Notes: generated from the sequence alone by a model not told the origin. Positions 33,581 through 42,063 are shown, counted from the stretch's first letter. The stretch: DNA of 64,000 nucleotides from Paenibacillus sp. FSL R7-0204 (GCF_038002225.1 NZ_JBBOCA010000001.1:1426001-1490000); one strand, 5' to 3'. Numbers and translations: made by a program.

Positions 33581-34549
33581 ATGCAGGAAGTAACCGCCCC
33601 GCCCCGCGTAGTTCCCGAACCCATGCCGAAGAAATACAAGAGCAGCAGTGAGCTGAAGAAGCGGCTGTGGCGCAACAAATTGCTCTATGTAATGCTGATC
33701 CCCGGCGTGCTGTATTTCATTATCTTCAAATACTTGCCGATGTACGGACTGATTATTTCCTTCCAGGATTACAAGCCTTACCAAGGGATTACCGGGAGCG
33801 AATGGGTGGGCATGAAGCATTTCAGCCGGCTGTTCACCGAGCCTGATTTCTTGAACATATTAGCCAATACGCTGATTCTGTTCGGGATGAATATTCTGAT
33901 TTATTTTCCGATTCCGATTATTCTGGCCCTGATGCTTAATGAACTCAGAGGCACCTTCTTCAAAAGATTCTTCCAGACCCTGGTGTATCTGCCGCACTTC
34001 ATGTCTTGGGTTATCGTCGTCTCAATCTCCTTCGTCATGGTGACGATGGACGGGGGGATTATCAACGAGCTGCTCGCTTACTTCGGATTCGCCAAAATCA
34101 ATTTCCTGCTGAGTCCGGGCTGGTTCCGGCCGATGTATATCCTTCAGGTCATCTGGCGGGAAGCAGGCTGGGGCACGATTATTTATCTGGCTTCCATTGC
34201 GGCTATTGATCCGGGGCTCTATGAAGCTTCCCGTATGGACGGAGCCGGACGGCTCAGACAGGTCTGGCATATTACGCTTCCGGCCATCCGGGGAGTGATC
34301 ATCACCCTGTTTATTCTGAAAATCGGTTCCGTTCTCGACCTGGGCTTCGAGCATGTCTACCTGCTGCTCAACTCCATGAACCGCGAGGTTGCGGAAATTA
34401 TCGATACGTATGTCTACACCGCCGGTCTGCGGCAAGGGCAGTTCAGCTACAGTACAGCCATCGGCTTCTTCAAGTCGATTGTGGGCCTGATTATGGTCAT
34501 GACCGTCAACAAGGTGTCCAAGAAAATAGGAGAAGAAGGCGTTTATTAA
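33581..34549 (+). CDS. Sugar ABC transporter permease, LplB-type
   Basis: 322 residues from ATG 33581 behind GAAAGGAAG. After a charged N-terminus (KKYKSSSELKKRLWRNK) come LLYVMLIPGVLYFIIFKYLPMYGLIISFQDYKPY and six helices. The EAA-type loop is YEASRMDGAGRLRQVWHITLPAIRG (about 217-241). Ends with NKVSKKIGEEGVY, the subfamily tail. It works with the next permease and the upstream binding protein; the ATPase is encoded elsewhere. Confidence 0.93.
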   Translation: MQEVTAPPRVVPEPMPKKYKSSSELKKRLWRNKLLYVMLIPGVLYFIIFKYLPMYGLIISFQDYKPYQGITGSEWVGMKHFSRLFTEPDFLNILANTLILFGMNILIYFPIPIILALMLNELRGTFFKRFFQTLVYLPHFMSWVIVVSISFVMVTMDGGIINELLAYFGFAKINFLLSPGWFRPMYILQVIWREAGWGTIIYLASIAAIDPGLYEASRMDGAGRLRQVWHITLPAIRGVIITLFILKIGSVLDLGFEHVYLLLNSMNREVAEIIDTYVYTAGLRQGQFSYSTAIGFFKSIVGLIMVMTVNKVSKKIGEEGVY

Positions 34550-34570
34550 AATGCCGCAGGAGGAATTCAA

Positions 34571-35446
34571 ATGGTAGAAGACCGCACATTCAGCGGCAGA
34601 CTATTCTCTGCCGTCAACTTTATACTGCTCGCCCTGATCGCGCTGGTAACGGTGCTGCCTTTCGTCCACGTCGTTGCAGGCTCATTCACAACCAGTGCTG
34701 AGCTGGCTGCCAACAAGTTTGTGCTGATTCCGAAGGTATGGAGCCTGGAGGCGTACAAATTTATTTTCTCCACGAATACGATCTTCAGAGCCTTAGGGGT
34801 ATCGATTGGAGTCACGCTGGTAGGCACGCTGTTCAGTATGTTCATCACGGCGCTGATGGCCTACGGTCTCTCCCGCAAGGATCTGGACGGCCGCCGGGTG
34901 TTCAACTTCCTGGTGGTGTTCACGATGCTGTTCCACGGGGGGATGATTCCTACGTTCCTCGTGGTGAAGGAGCTGGGGCTGATCGACTCGTATGCGGCAC
35001 TGATTCTGCCTTCCGCGATCAGTGCGTTCAATATGATTATACTCAAGAACTTTTTTCAGAACATTCCGGAGGGGCTGGAGGAATCGGCCAAGATTGACGG
35101 CTGCAATGACTTCGGGATTCTGTTCAAAATCGTGCTGCCCCTGTCGCTGCCGGCGATTGCCACGATCTCTCTGTTCTACGCCGTGACGTACTGGAACACG
35201 TATATGAGCGCCATTCTCTATCTGGATAACAGCGCCAAATGGCCGATTCAGGTCCTGCTGCGGCAGATTGTCGTGCTGGCCAGCGGGATGGATCACAGTG
35301 CGACACTGGACGGCACGGTTCCGCCGCCGGATCAGACGATCAAGATGGCGGTTATCGTGGTCGCTACGCTGCCGATTCTGATGGTGTATCCGTTCCTGCA
35401 GAAGCATTTTGCCAAGGGTGCGATGCTGGGCTCGATGAAGGGCTGA
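34571..35446 (+). CDS. Sugar ABC transporter permease, LplC/YtcP-type
   Basis: 291 residues, 21 bases after the previous stop, behind AGGAGG. Six helices; LIALVTVLPFVHVVAGSF at the N-terminus, the EAA loop EESAKIDGCNDFGILFKIVLPLSLPA (about 169-194) and the tail QKHFAKGAMLGSMKG. Second channel half of the importer. The next gene, a GH105 hydrolase, follows after about 68 bases, so imported oligosaccharides meet their degrading enzyme in the cytoplasm. Confidence 0.93.
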   Translation: MVEDRTFSGRLFSAVNFILLALIALVTVLPFVHVVAGSFTTSAELAANKFVLIPKVWSLEAYKFIFSTNTIFRALGVSIGVTLVGTLFSMFITALMAYGLSRKDLDGRRVFNFLVVFTMLFHGGMIPTFLVVKELGLIDSYAALILPSAISAFNMIILKNFFQNIPEGLEESAKIDGCNDFGILFKIVLPLSLPAIATISLFYAVTYWNTYMSAILYLDNSAKWPIQVLLRQIVVLASGMDHSATLDGTVPPPDQTIKMAVIVVATLPILMVYPFLQKHFAKGAMLGSMKG

Positions 35447-35514
35447 TGCTGACGGGGGAACCGCTGATACTAAGGGAAGACCGGATATTCTGAATTATGG
35501 AAAGGGGTATTACG

Positions 35515-36624
35515 ATGATAGGCAGTCTGCCGCAAACACCGATCGAATGGGCGCAAAAGGCCTGTGATTCACTAATGGAGACGTATGAGGCGGGAGAACT
35601 CCCGCCTGCGCACCGCTGGCATTATCATCAGGGCGTGTTCCTGTGCGGGATGGAGCTGCTGTGGAAGACGCTCCGGGAGGACCGCTATATTGATTATATT
35701 AAGCAGTATGTGGATGATCTGGTGGATGAGCAGGGGAATTTCGACTTTGCCCGGGATGAGCTGGATGCCGTACAAGCGGGGCTGCTGCTCTTCACACTGT
35801 ATGAACGGACCGGCAAGCGGAAATACCGCGAGGCGGCAGTCAAGCTTCGCCATCTGCTGCTGACGCTGAACCGGACCACTGAGGGCGGGTACTGGCATAA
35901 GGACAAATATCCAAACCAGATGTGGCTGGACGGGCTGTACATGGCCGGGGTGTTCTCGCTGAAGTACGCGAATACTTATAGAGACGATGCCTTGCGGGCC
36001 GAAGTCCTTCATCAGGAGCGCCTAATGCGCAAATATATGAAAGACGAGGCGACCGGCCTGCTCTACCATGCCTGGGATGAGAGCCGCCGTATGCCATGGT
36101 CGAATCCCGCCACCGGCTGCTCGCCGGAATTCTGGAGCCGCTCGCTTGGCTGGTACGGGCTTGCCGTCTCACAGTTCATGGATGAACTGCCGGAGACTGA
36201 TCCTGGACGGGCAGAGCTTGCAGCCGAGCTAAGCGGATTCGTACAGGCGTTGATCCGTTATCAGGACCCGCAGAGCGGTCTGTGGTATCAGGTGGTGGAT
36301 AAGGGACATGAACCTGATAATTGGCTGGAGACCTCCGGCTCCTGTCTGTTCGTCTACACGATTGCCAGAGCAGTGAAGCTGGGTATCCTTCCGGCTGAAA
36401 TTGCGGATAAAGCGGCGGAAGCAGCGCGTAAAGGCTACGAAGGCTTAATTCAGGTGCTCCAGTGGGATGAGCAGGGCCGGCTGCTGCTGCCGGATATCTG
36501 CATCGGGACCTCGGCCGGAGATTACCGTAACTATGTAACCCGTCCGAAGGTCAGCAATGATCTGCACGGCGTGGGCGCGCTGGTGATGGCCTGTGTGGAG
36601 ATGCAGGATTTGTATCCGGCATAA
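35515..36624 (+). CDS. GH105 unsaturated rhamnogalacturonyl/galacturonyl hydrolase
   Basis: 369 residues from ATG 35515, with AAGGGG eight bases upstream; ATG 35497 is in frame but lacks a ribosome site. The (alpha/alpha)6 barrel of YteR/YesR-type enzymes is recognised by HRWHYHQGVFLCGMELLW, the catalytic-type DELDAVQAG and GYWHKDKYPNQMWLDGLYMAGVF, SRSLGWYGLAVSQFM and LETSGSCLFVYTIARAV. It removes the unsaturated uronic acid left at the non-reducing end by pectate or rhamnogalacturonan lyases. No signal peptide, so it is cytoplasmic. Part of the binding protein, permease, GH105 and GH28 operon. Confidence 0.9.
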   Translation: MIGSLPQTPIEWAQKACDSLMETYEAGELPPAHRWHYHQGVFLCGMELLWKTLREDRYIDYIKQYVDDLVDEQGNFDFARDELDAVQAGLLLFTLYERTGKRKYREAAVKLRHLLLTLNRTTEGGYWHKDKYPNQMWLDGLYMAGVFSLKYANTYRDDALRAEVLHQERLMRKYMKDEATGLLYHAWDESRRMPWSNPATGCSPEFWSRSLGWYGLAVSQFMDELPETDPGRAELAAELSGFVQALIRYQDPQSGLWYQVVDKGHEPDNWLETSGSCLFVYTIARAVKLGILPAEIADKAAEAARKGYEGLIQVLQWDEQGRLLLPDICIGTSAGDYRNYVTRPKVSNDLHGVGALVMACVEMQDLYPA

Positions 36625-36725
36625 GCGGAGTGGAGCTAGAGGGCTGCCGGTTCAGACATAGGCACAATAGAGCCGGAAGCTGCCTGGATCAGCCCGGCAG
36701 CGGATGACAAGAATGGAGGCGGACA

Positions 36726-38069
36726 GTGTATAACATAATAGACTACGGAGCGCAGCGGGACAGCGGGTTGCCAGCAACGCAGGCGATTGTAGATGCTATT
36801 GCAGCGGCGGACCGTGACGGTGGAGGTACAGTGTATATTCCGGCCGGTACTTTCCTGACAGGCGCGGTTAGGCTACGCAGCAACATTGAGCTGCATCTCA
36901 GTCCTGGTGCGGTATTGTCCTTCAGTACCAATCCGGCGGATTATCCTGCCGTGGAATCACGGTGGGAAGGGGTGAAGCGGGAGGTTCATGCCGCCTGCAT
37001 CTACGGAGCGGGCCTGAGGAATGTCTCGATTACCGGGAGCGGAACCATTGACGGGAATGGAGAACCTTGGTGGAAAAAGCATTGGGACCGCCCGGAAGAG
37101 CTGGAGTATCCCCGTCCAAGACTGATTGGTTTCGACGATTGCAACCGGGTGACGCTCCGCGATCTGACGCTGGTGAATTCCCCGAGCTGGACGGTGAATC
37201 CGATTAATTGCAGCAATGTGATGATCGATAATCTGTCGATTCTGAATCCGGCAGATTCCCCGAATACCGATGGAATCAATCCCGAATCCTGCCGCGATGT
37301 GCGTATCAGCAACTGCCATATCGATGTCGGTGATGACTGCATTGCCATTAAGGCAGGCACCGAGGATACTAAGGAGCGGATTCCCTGCGAGAATATCACG
37401 ATTACGAACTGCGTGATGGTTCACGGCCACGGAGCGGTGGTGCTGGGAAGTGAGATGAGTGGCGATATCCGCAATGTGACGATCAGCAATTGTGTATTTA
37501 AGCAGACGGACCGCGGCATCCGCATGAAGTCCCGGCGGGGACGGGGCGGGATGATTGAGGATATCCGGATCAGCAACATTGTGATGGAGGATGTGATCTG
37601 TCCCTTCACGCTGAATCTCTACTATTTCTGTGGGCCCCGGGGCAAGGAGAAATACGTCTGGGACAAAAATCCGTATCCGGTGACAGCGGAGACGCCGCAG
37701 TTCCGGCGGATTCATTATGCCAATATTACGGCCCGCAATGTCCATGCGGCGGCGGGTTTCCTGTACGGGCTGGCTGAGCAGGCCGTCTCGGAAATCACCT
37801 TCACCAACATTGATATCTCGATGGCGGAGCAGGCGGTGCCCGGCCAGCCGGACATGATGGCAGGGCTTGAGGACATGCAGCGCCGTGGCTTCTTCCTCGG
37901 CAATGTCCGCGAGGTGCAGTTCCAGCAGGTCAGCATTGAGAACCATGACGGCCCGGCCTTTTACGTTGAGAACGGGGAAGATGTGGAGTTCCTGAACTGC
38001 CGCTCCAGGAACACGGCGAAGCCGGAGAAGCTGGTGGAGCAGGTTACGGTGGCGGTGGCGGAACGATAA
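36726..38069 (+). CDS. GH28 polygalacturonase-family hydrolase
   Basis: 447 residues from GTG 36726 with AATGGAGG upstream. A right-handed parallel beta-helix is indicated by repeated short strand motifs. The GH28 active-site signatures are NTDGINPESC, DVGDDCIAIKAG (two catalytic aspartates), GHGAVVLGSEMSG (catalytic-region His) and RGIRMKSRRGRGG (substrate-binding Arg-x-Lys). No signal peptide, so it probably cleaves imported oligogalacturonides or rhamnogalacturonides as an exo-enzyme. Last gene of the operon, followed by a terminator. Confidence 0.92.
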   Translation: MYNIIDYGAQRDSGLPATQAIVDAIAAADRDGGGTVYIPAGTFLTGAVRLRSNIELHLSPGAVLSFSTNPADYPAVESRWEGVKREVHAACIYGAGLRNVSITGSGTIDGNGEPWWKKHWDRPEELEYPRPRLIGFDDCNRVTLRDLTLVNSPSWTVNPINCSNVMIDNLSILNPADSPNTDGINPESCRDVRISNCHIDVGDDCIAIKAGTEDTKERIPCENITITNCVMVHGHGAVVLGSEMSGDIRNVTISNCVFKQTDRGIRMKSRRGRGGMIEDIRISNIVMEDVICPFTLNLYYFCGPRGKEKYVWDKNPYPVTAETPQFRRIHYANITARNVHAAAGFLYGLAEQAVSEITFTNIDISMAEQAVPGQPDMMAGLEDMQRRGFFLGNVREVQFQQVSIENHDGPAFYVENGEDVEFLNCRSRNTAKPEKLVEQVTVAVAER

Positions 38070-38107
38070 CGCCTGGGGTTCGAATATTCGAATAGAGGTT
38101 GTAAGTG

Positions 38108-38142
38108 AAAGAGCCTGGTCCTGTTGGGAGACCGGGCTCTTT
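38108..38142 (+). terminator. Terminator closing the GH105/GH28 operon
   Basis: AAAGAGCCTGGTC and GACCGGGCTCTTT pair with one wobble over a nine-base loop. Located 38 bases after the GH28 stop. Confidence 0.88.
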
Positions 38143-38240
38143 GTGCGAAATCCGGCGGTGCCGATGGACAGGCTTGAAAATGAATGATAAAAGTGTTATC
38201 AATTGTGCTAAGGTTTAAAGTAGGGAGGCGATTCACAGCT

Positions 38241-38468
38241 ATGCAAGAAGATGAAAAAATTTATAATACTGCAGTCGAAGCAACGCTTGAAGTCATCGGA
38301 GGCAAGTGGAAGCCGGTCATCCTGTTCCATCTCACTTTCGGCAAGAAACGTAATGGCGAACTGATGCAGCTTTTGTCATCCATGTCGCAAAAAATGTTGA
38401 CCCAGCAGTTATATCGATTTTCCAGCCTCCATTGCCTAAGTAATGCTCAAGGAATAATTTTACGCTGA
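38241..38468 (+). pseudogene. HxlR-family regulator, truncated
   Basis: ATG 38241 is preceded by GGGAGGCG. The first 50 residues are the classic HxlR opening: NTAVEATLEVIGGKWKPVILFHLTFGKKRNGELMQLL, then SQKMLTQQL. At that point, in the middle of the recognition region, the sequence changes to YRFSSLHCLSNAQGIILR and stops at 75 residues, against the usual 105-125. The second half of the winged helix, including the wing, is gone. A deletion junction near 38412 is likely. No partner gene is adjacent. Confidence 0.8.
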
Positions 38469-38544
38469 CGGAAATCTTCAAAACGCACTTTGAACTCATC
38501 TAAGCACTTAAAAGTAATCATAATCAAGGCTCAGAAGTTTTGTT

Positions 38545-38964
38545 CTATTTAACTTGGATTTTTAAGGCGTAAACCGCAGTACCTTTCTTCCAGGTGGCCA
38601 TTACCCCGTAGATGTAGGTACCGGCACTACCCGGTACATTGAATTGATTCAAGTCAGTAATATCTTTGAATTTATACTTACTGAAGTGTTCTCTTACGAG
38701 CATTGAATCCGGCGGATTATCGAATTTGATTTGAATTTCAGCTCCAGCAGGAATAATTGCCGCATCTTTCTCCTCCATAGCTTCCCATGGACCACCGTAT
38801 AATTCTTTGGCACCCCAACTATATGTACTAATCTCCACAGGAACAACTTCACCGGTATCCAAAGTAGCGCTCATTTCGGGTAAAGACATAGAGCTAAGCT
38901 TACTACACCCAGTGATCATCACTATAAGAATAAGTGCTAACAATAACTTTCTTATTCTGTTCAT
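38545..38964 (-). CDS. Small secreted lipoprotein of unknown function
   Basis: 139 residues from ATG 38964, which has GAAAGGGG six bases upstream (Met two codons earlier has the site abutting it). Lipoprotein signal: MNRIRKLLLALILIVMITGC, with lipidated Cys at 20. The mature part is about 120 residues with no family I recognise; it has IPAGAEIQIKFDNPPDSMLVREH and ends VMATWKKGTAVYALKIQVK, suggesting a small beta-sandwich. Base composition is AT-richer than its neighbours. Transcribed alone, convergent with the truncated HxlR gene. Confidence 0.75.
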   Translation of the reverse strand: MNRIRKLLLALILIVMITGCSKLSSMSLPEMSATLDTGEVVPVEISTYSWGAKELYGGPWEAMEEKDAAIIPAGAEIQIKFDNPPDSMLVREHFSKYKFKDITDLNQFNVPGSAGTYIYGVMATWKKGTAVYALKIQVK

Positions 38965-39121
38965 AGGCATCCCCTTTCTCAGGAGACTAAAGAAGATAGC
39001 TGTATTCCAAACATTTAAACACAGTGAAAAGGAAGGTTTTCTGCTTCTAACTATTAAGTCCTCCCCTTCTACCTTAATCAGGTACGGCAACCCGCCAGTA
39101 TGCGATTGGCTACAGTATATC

Positions 39122-39760
39122 CTACATCCGCCGCCGCAGATCCTTCGGCTTCAATCCGTTCTTCCGGGCCGTTCCGTGCCAGAAGAAGTGTGTGGCATTG
39201 AATTTCCAGGCGAAGCGCGGGAAGTTGGGGTTAATCAACAGAGATTCCCCGGAATTCCGGGACTGGATGCTTCCGGCCAGGCTGTACATGGCACGGCCCA
39301 GGTTCTTCAGCGGGCCCCGGCCGAGCGGTACCTTCCCCAGAGAACCCAGCATTTCACCGGCGCCGTGGCCGATGCCTTGCCCGAAGTGAACACCAGCGCG
39401 CGCGCACCAGTGTCTGAGGATATCCAGCGCAATCTGGTTCTGCTCGCCCTCATAGAAGCCGTTGTTAATCAGCACATAGACGTATATCTCACGTTCGCGT
39501 TCCGTCTTCAGATAACCTTCGAGGGTAACCAGGAGCTGGAACAGGTGCGATGGAATGCCGTCATTATAGAGCGGGAACGCCAGGACCAGCACATCCATGC
39601 GGCATAGCTCGCTGTACTCTTCAGGAGTGAGCGGTCTTTTATTCGGCGTATAGGCGTGCAGTTCGTTCCCGTCCGCAATCAGCGGCTCCAGCATCCCCAG
39701 CAGAAGACCTGAGTTACTGCCGGTAGGCTTGGGGCTGCCGTTAATCATAGCAATGTTCAT
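39122..39760 (-). CDS. Flavodoxin-fold NAD(P)H-dependent oxidoreductase
   Basis: 212 residues. N-terminal FMN-phosphate loop INGSPKPTGSNSGLLLG (6-22), VLVLAFPLYNDGIPSHLFQLL in the middle and INNGFYEG (isoalloxazine loop) match the NADPH-dependent FMN reductase/flavodoxin-2 group. The C-terminal 50 residues are an extension with NPNFPRFAWKFNATHFFWHG. It overlaps the upstream flavoprotein gene by four bases (ATGA), so the two are translationally coupled. Electron acceptor unknown. Confidence 0.82.
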   Translation of the reverse strand: MNIAMINGSPKPTGSNSGLLLGMLEPLIADGNELHAYTPNKRPLTPEEYSELCRMDVLVLAFPLYNDGIPSHLFQLLVTLEGYLKTEREREIYVYVLINNGFYEGEQNQIALDILRHWCARAGVHFGQGIGHGAGEMLGSLGKVPLGRGPLKNLGRAMYSLAGSIQSRNSGESLLINPNFPRFAWKFNATHFFWHGTARKNGLKPKDLRRRM

Positions 39761-40266
39761 TGCAGGACCTCCTTGATACTCTGCGGACTGGTGTGGAAAA
39801 ATACGTTGTTGCCTGTCGAATACAGATTCATGCTGTTAGCCGCAACGAGCCTTCTCGCTGTATCCTGCTCAGCCTCTGTAATGTCGTCACCATAGAAATG
39901 CACCGATAGTGTGAACTGGTGATCATAGCGGCGGCGGTGACGGGTCGCTCCATCCTCGGTTTCAAAATAGGGTAGGACGTAGGAAATGCTCCGGTTCAGC
40001 ACGTTCAGCACAAAGGGGCTATAGCTGCCGTACATACATTTACTGATGATCGTGAGTTCATCGCTACGGGAGAACAGCTCCCCCAGATTGTCGTAGCCAT
40101 CTCTCTTAATGACGCATGTCCCGGGAGTCCGGGTCCAGCAGCCGAAGCAGCCCATGCAAGAACGGATCGTACCGCTATCTGAGATAACCGTTACTTCCTC
40201 TTGCGCCATATCCCCCAACCAGCCCGCGAATTCTTGCTCCTGCAGATCGTGAATGATCGTTCTCAA
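39757..40266 (-). CDS. Flavodoxin/iron-sulfur-flavoprotein-like reductase
   Basis: 169 residues. The motif SCMGCFGCWTRTPGTCVIKRDGYDNL (about 36-61) contains the C-x2-C-x2-C pattern of NADPH-dependent FMN reductases related to iron-sulfur flavoproteins, followed by ISKCMYGSYSPFVLNVLNRSISYVLPYF. The very N-terminus lacks the usual beta-strand and phosphate loop (it begins IIHDLQEQEFAGWLG), so the flavin site may be incomplete or shared with the coupled neighbour. It is 12 bases after the TetR-type gene and overlaps the next gene by four bases. Confidence 0.78.
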   Translation of the reverse strand: MRTIIHDLQEQEFAGWLGDMAQEEVTVISDSGTIRSCMGCFGCWTRTPGTCVIKRDGYDNLGELFSRSDELTIISKCMYGSYSPFVLNVLNRSISYVLPYFETEDGATRHRRRYDHQFTLSVHFYGDDITEAEQDTARRLVAANSMNLYSTGNNVFFHTSPQSIKEVLQ

Positions 40267-40278
40267 GACTTCATCTCC

Positions 40279-40869
40279 TTAAAAGATAGATTTAAGCTCC
40301 AGCAGATCGCGCCATTTGCCCGAATACTTGACCCCATTATTGGTAAGCAATGCCGTAATTCCGTGCACCATGGACCAGAGTGTGAGTAGCTGAGGGGTGA
40401 ACTCGGTCTCTGGCAGACCGTTGCTGCGGAACACTTCAAAGGCTGTAGTCCTGAACAGGACGAATGGCGGATAACTGTCAGTATCATAATTGTCCAGATC
40501 AATGGTTATGCCGGAATGGTAGAACAGAAACTGGAAATACTGTGGATGCTCTACGAAAAAATCAATATAGGCCTGCCCAAGCCGGGAGACCGCTTCAAAC
40601 TTACCTTCCTGGCCTTGGATGGAGATACGCAGCGAATCCATAAATTGCCCGGTAACATGTTCCCCCATGGCGGCTACCAGTTCATCTATATTTTTGAAAT
40701 GGCTGTAGGGGGCAGTGTGGCTGACTTCACATTCGGCGGCAACCTTCCGCAGGGAAAAGCTGCTGATGCCGTCCGAGTTAATTAGCCTGATACCCGCTTC
40801 TATAAGCTGATTGCGCAGATTGCCGTGATGGTAGGGTTTCTCCTTCAAGGTATGCATTCTTCCTTTCAT
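40279..40869 (-). CDS. TetR/AcrR-family regulator
   Basis: 196 residues (or 192 from an internal ATG at 40857 directly behind AAAGGAAGA). N-terminal helix-turn-helix: NLRNQLIEAGIRLINSDGISSFSLRKVAAECEVSHTAPYSHFKNIDELVAAMGE. The C-terminal helical domain is of the WHG/TetR_C_33 type. First gene of an operon with two flavoproteins; a pair of 21-bp inverted arms immediately upstream is its probable operator. It likely represses the operon until an electrophile or redox-active compound binds (inference). Confidence 0.88.
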   Translation of the reverse strand: MKGRMHTLKEKPYHHGNLRNQLIEAGIRLINSDGISSFSLRKVAAECEVSHTAPYSHFKNIDELVAAMGEHVTGQFMDSLRISIQGQEGKFEAVSRLGQAYIDFFVEHPQYFQFLFYHSGITIDLDNYDTDSYPPFVLFRTTAFEVFRSNGLPETEFTPQLLTLWSMVHGITALLTNNGVKYSGKWRDLLELKSIF

Positions 40870-40878
40870 ACTTGCCTG

Positions 40879-40937
40879 ACATCTTAACGTTGTAAAGATT
40901 GTAGCATGTGTTTTCGATCTTTACAATGTTAAGATGT
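40879..40937. promoter_or_regulatory. Long inverted repeat upstream of TetR-type gene
   Basis: The arms 40879-40899 (ACATCTTAAC, then GTTGTAAAGAT) and 40917-40937 (ATCTTTACAA, then TGTTAAGATGT) are complementary over 21 bases with a single mismatch, with 17 bases between. Each arm also contains an imperfect dyad CTTAAC-GTT-GTAAAG of the kind bound by TetR dimers, so this may be two operators in mirror orientation. It lies between the tetR-type gene (start 40869) and fabH (promoter 40969). Confidence 0.8.
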
Positions 40938-40968
40938 GATTGCTGTTGGGGGATTCCGGGTATACATT

Positions 40969-40997
40969 TTGCAAAACAGTCAGGAGCAGGTTATAAT
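40969..40997 (+). promoter_or_regulatory. Sigma-A promoter of fabH
   Basis: TTGCAA (40969-40974), 17 bases, then a perfect TATAAT (40992-40997). Transcription would start near 41003, inside the FapR-box-like palindrome. Confidence 0.75.
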
Positions 40998-41013
40998 TAG
41001 TACCAAGTACTAA
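40997..41013. promoter_or_regulatory. FapR-box-like operator upstream of fabH
   Basis: TTAGTACCAAGTACTAA is a palindrome with 7-bp arms around CAA. It closely resembles the FapR operators of Bacillus fatty-acid genes (TTAGTACCTAGTATTAA type). It overlaps the end of the -10 box, the position expected for repression. A weaker half-site GATACTAATAA follows at about 41019-41029. FapR itself is not encoded in the window. Confidence 0.7.
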
Positions 41014-41052
41014 TATCAGATACTAATAAACTTAAAAGCTGAGGTGGATCTA

Positions 41053-42063
41053 ATGACAGGTGCAAAAATAACAGCGATCGGATCTTATGTGCCGGCCCGG
41101 AGACTTACGAATCAGGATCTGGAGCAGATGGTGGATACCAATGATGAGTGGATTGTGCAGCGGACAGGTATCCGTGAGCGCAGAATCAGCCGCGGGGATG
41201 AATATACCAGTGATCTGTGTGCAGCCGCCGCCTTGGACATGATGAAGCGTTATGGCAAAAGCGTGCAGGATGTCGATATGGTGCTTGTGGCGACCAGTAC
41301 GCCTGACTTCTCTTTTCCATCTGTAGCGTCCATTGTCCAGAATACCCTTGGCATTCCGCTGACTGCGGGAGCGATGGATCTGAGTACCGCCTGCGCCGGA
41401 TTCGTATATGCTCTGCATACGGCTCATGCGCTGGTGTCCTCGGGACTGCATCATAAGGTACTGGTCATTGGTGCTGATACGCTGTCTAAGATCACAGATT
41501 ATACGGACCGCAGTACTTGTATTCTGTTCGGGGATGGTGCAGGGGCTGTGCTGGTGGAGAGCGGCGGGGCGCAGGACGACTTCATGGGATACCATCTCGG
41601 CAGTGACGGAAGCGGAGCGCAGCATGTCTACCGCACAGGGCTTGCGGACAAGGTGAACGGAGTAGAGCTCTCCGGGACAGGGCTTCTGGTGCAAAATGGC
41701 CGGGAAGTGTTCAAGTGGGCGGTCCGTACGGTTCCGCAGGGAGTACAACAGGTGCTGAAGAACGCCGGAGCAAATCTTGCGGAAGTAGACTGGTTCATCC
41801 CGCACAGCGCCAATCTGCGGATGATTGAACCTATCTGCGAACGGCTGAATTATCCGCTGGAGCAGGCCCTATACAGTCTTGAAGCCTTCGGCAATACCTC
41901 GGCAGCCAGTATTCCGCTGGCGCTTGATCTGGGTATTCGCGAAGGGAAGGTGCTTAGCGGCCACCAGGTTCTGCTGTACGGATTCGGTGCAGGTCTTAGT
42001 CATGCGGGTCAACTGGTCAGATTGTCGCTGGACCCTCAGGTAGCTGCGCCTGCTCCGCTGTGA
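41053..42063 (+). CDS. fabH: 3-oxoacyl-ACP synthase III (FabH)
   Basis: 336 residues from ATG 41053 (GAGGTGG upstream; GTG 41044 is in frame but part of that site). The catalytic triad is Cys114 in DLSTACAGF, His251 in WFIPHSANLRM, and Asn281 in EAFGNTSAAS. N-terminal GSYVPARRLTN and DTNDEWIVQRTGIRERR are FabH hallmarks. It condenses acyl-CoA with malonyl-ACP to start fatty-acid synthesis, in Bacillota often with branched-chain primers. It stands alone, not in a fab cluster, so it is likely an additional copy with its own control. Confidence 0.93.
   Translation: MTGAKITAIGSYVPARRLTNQDLEQMVDTNDEWIVQRTGIRERRISRGDEYTSDLCAAAALDMMKRYGKSVQDVDMVLVATSTPDFSFPSVASIVQNTLGIPLTAGAMDLSTACAGFVYALHTAHALVSSGLHHKVLVIGADTLSKITDYTDRSTCILFGDGAGAVLVESGGAQDDFMGYHLGSDGSGAQHVYRTGLADKVNGVELSGTGLLVQNGREVFKWAVRTVPQGVQQVLKNAGANLAEVDWFIPHSANLRMIEPICERLNYPLEQALYSLEAFGNTSAASIPLALDLGIREGKVLSGHQVLLYGFGAGLSHAGQLVRLSLDPQVAAPAPL

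Noticed and set aside
31931..33820. 629-codon open frame on the minus strand
   Set aside because: It is antisense to a well-supported binding-protein gene and a permease gene with lipobox and family motifs. The translation has no domain-like pattern, and long antisense frames are common opposite GC-rich genes.
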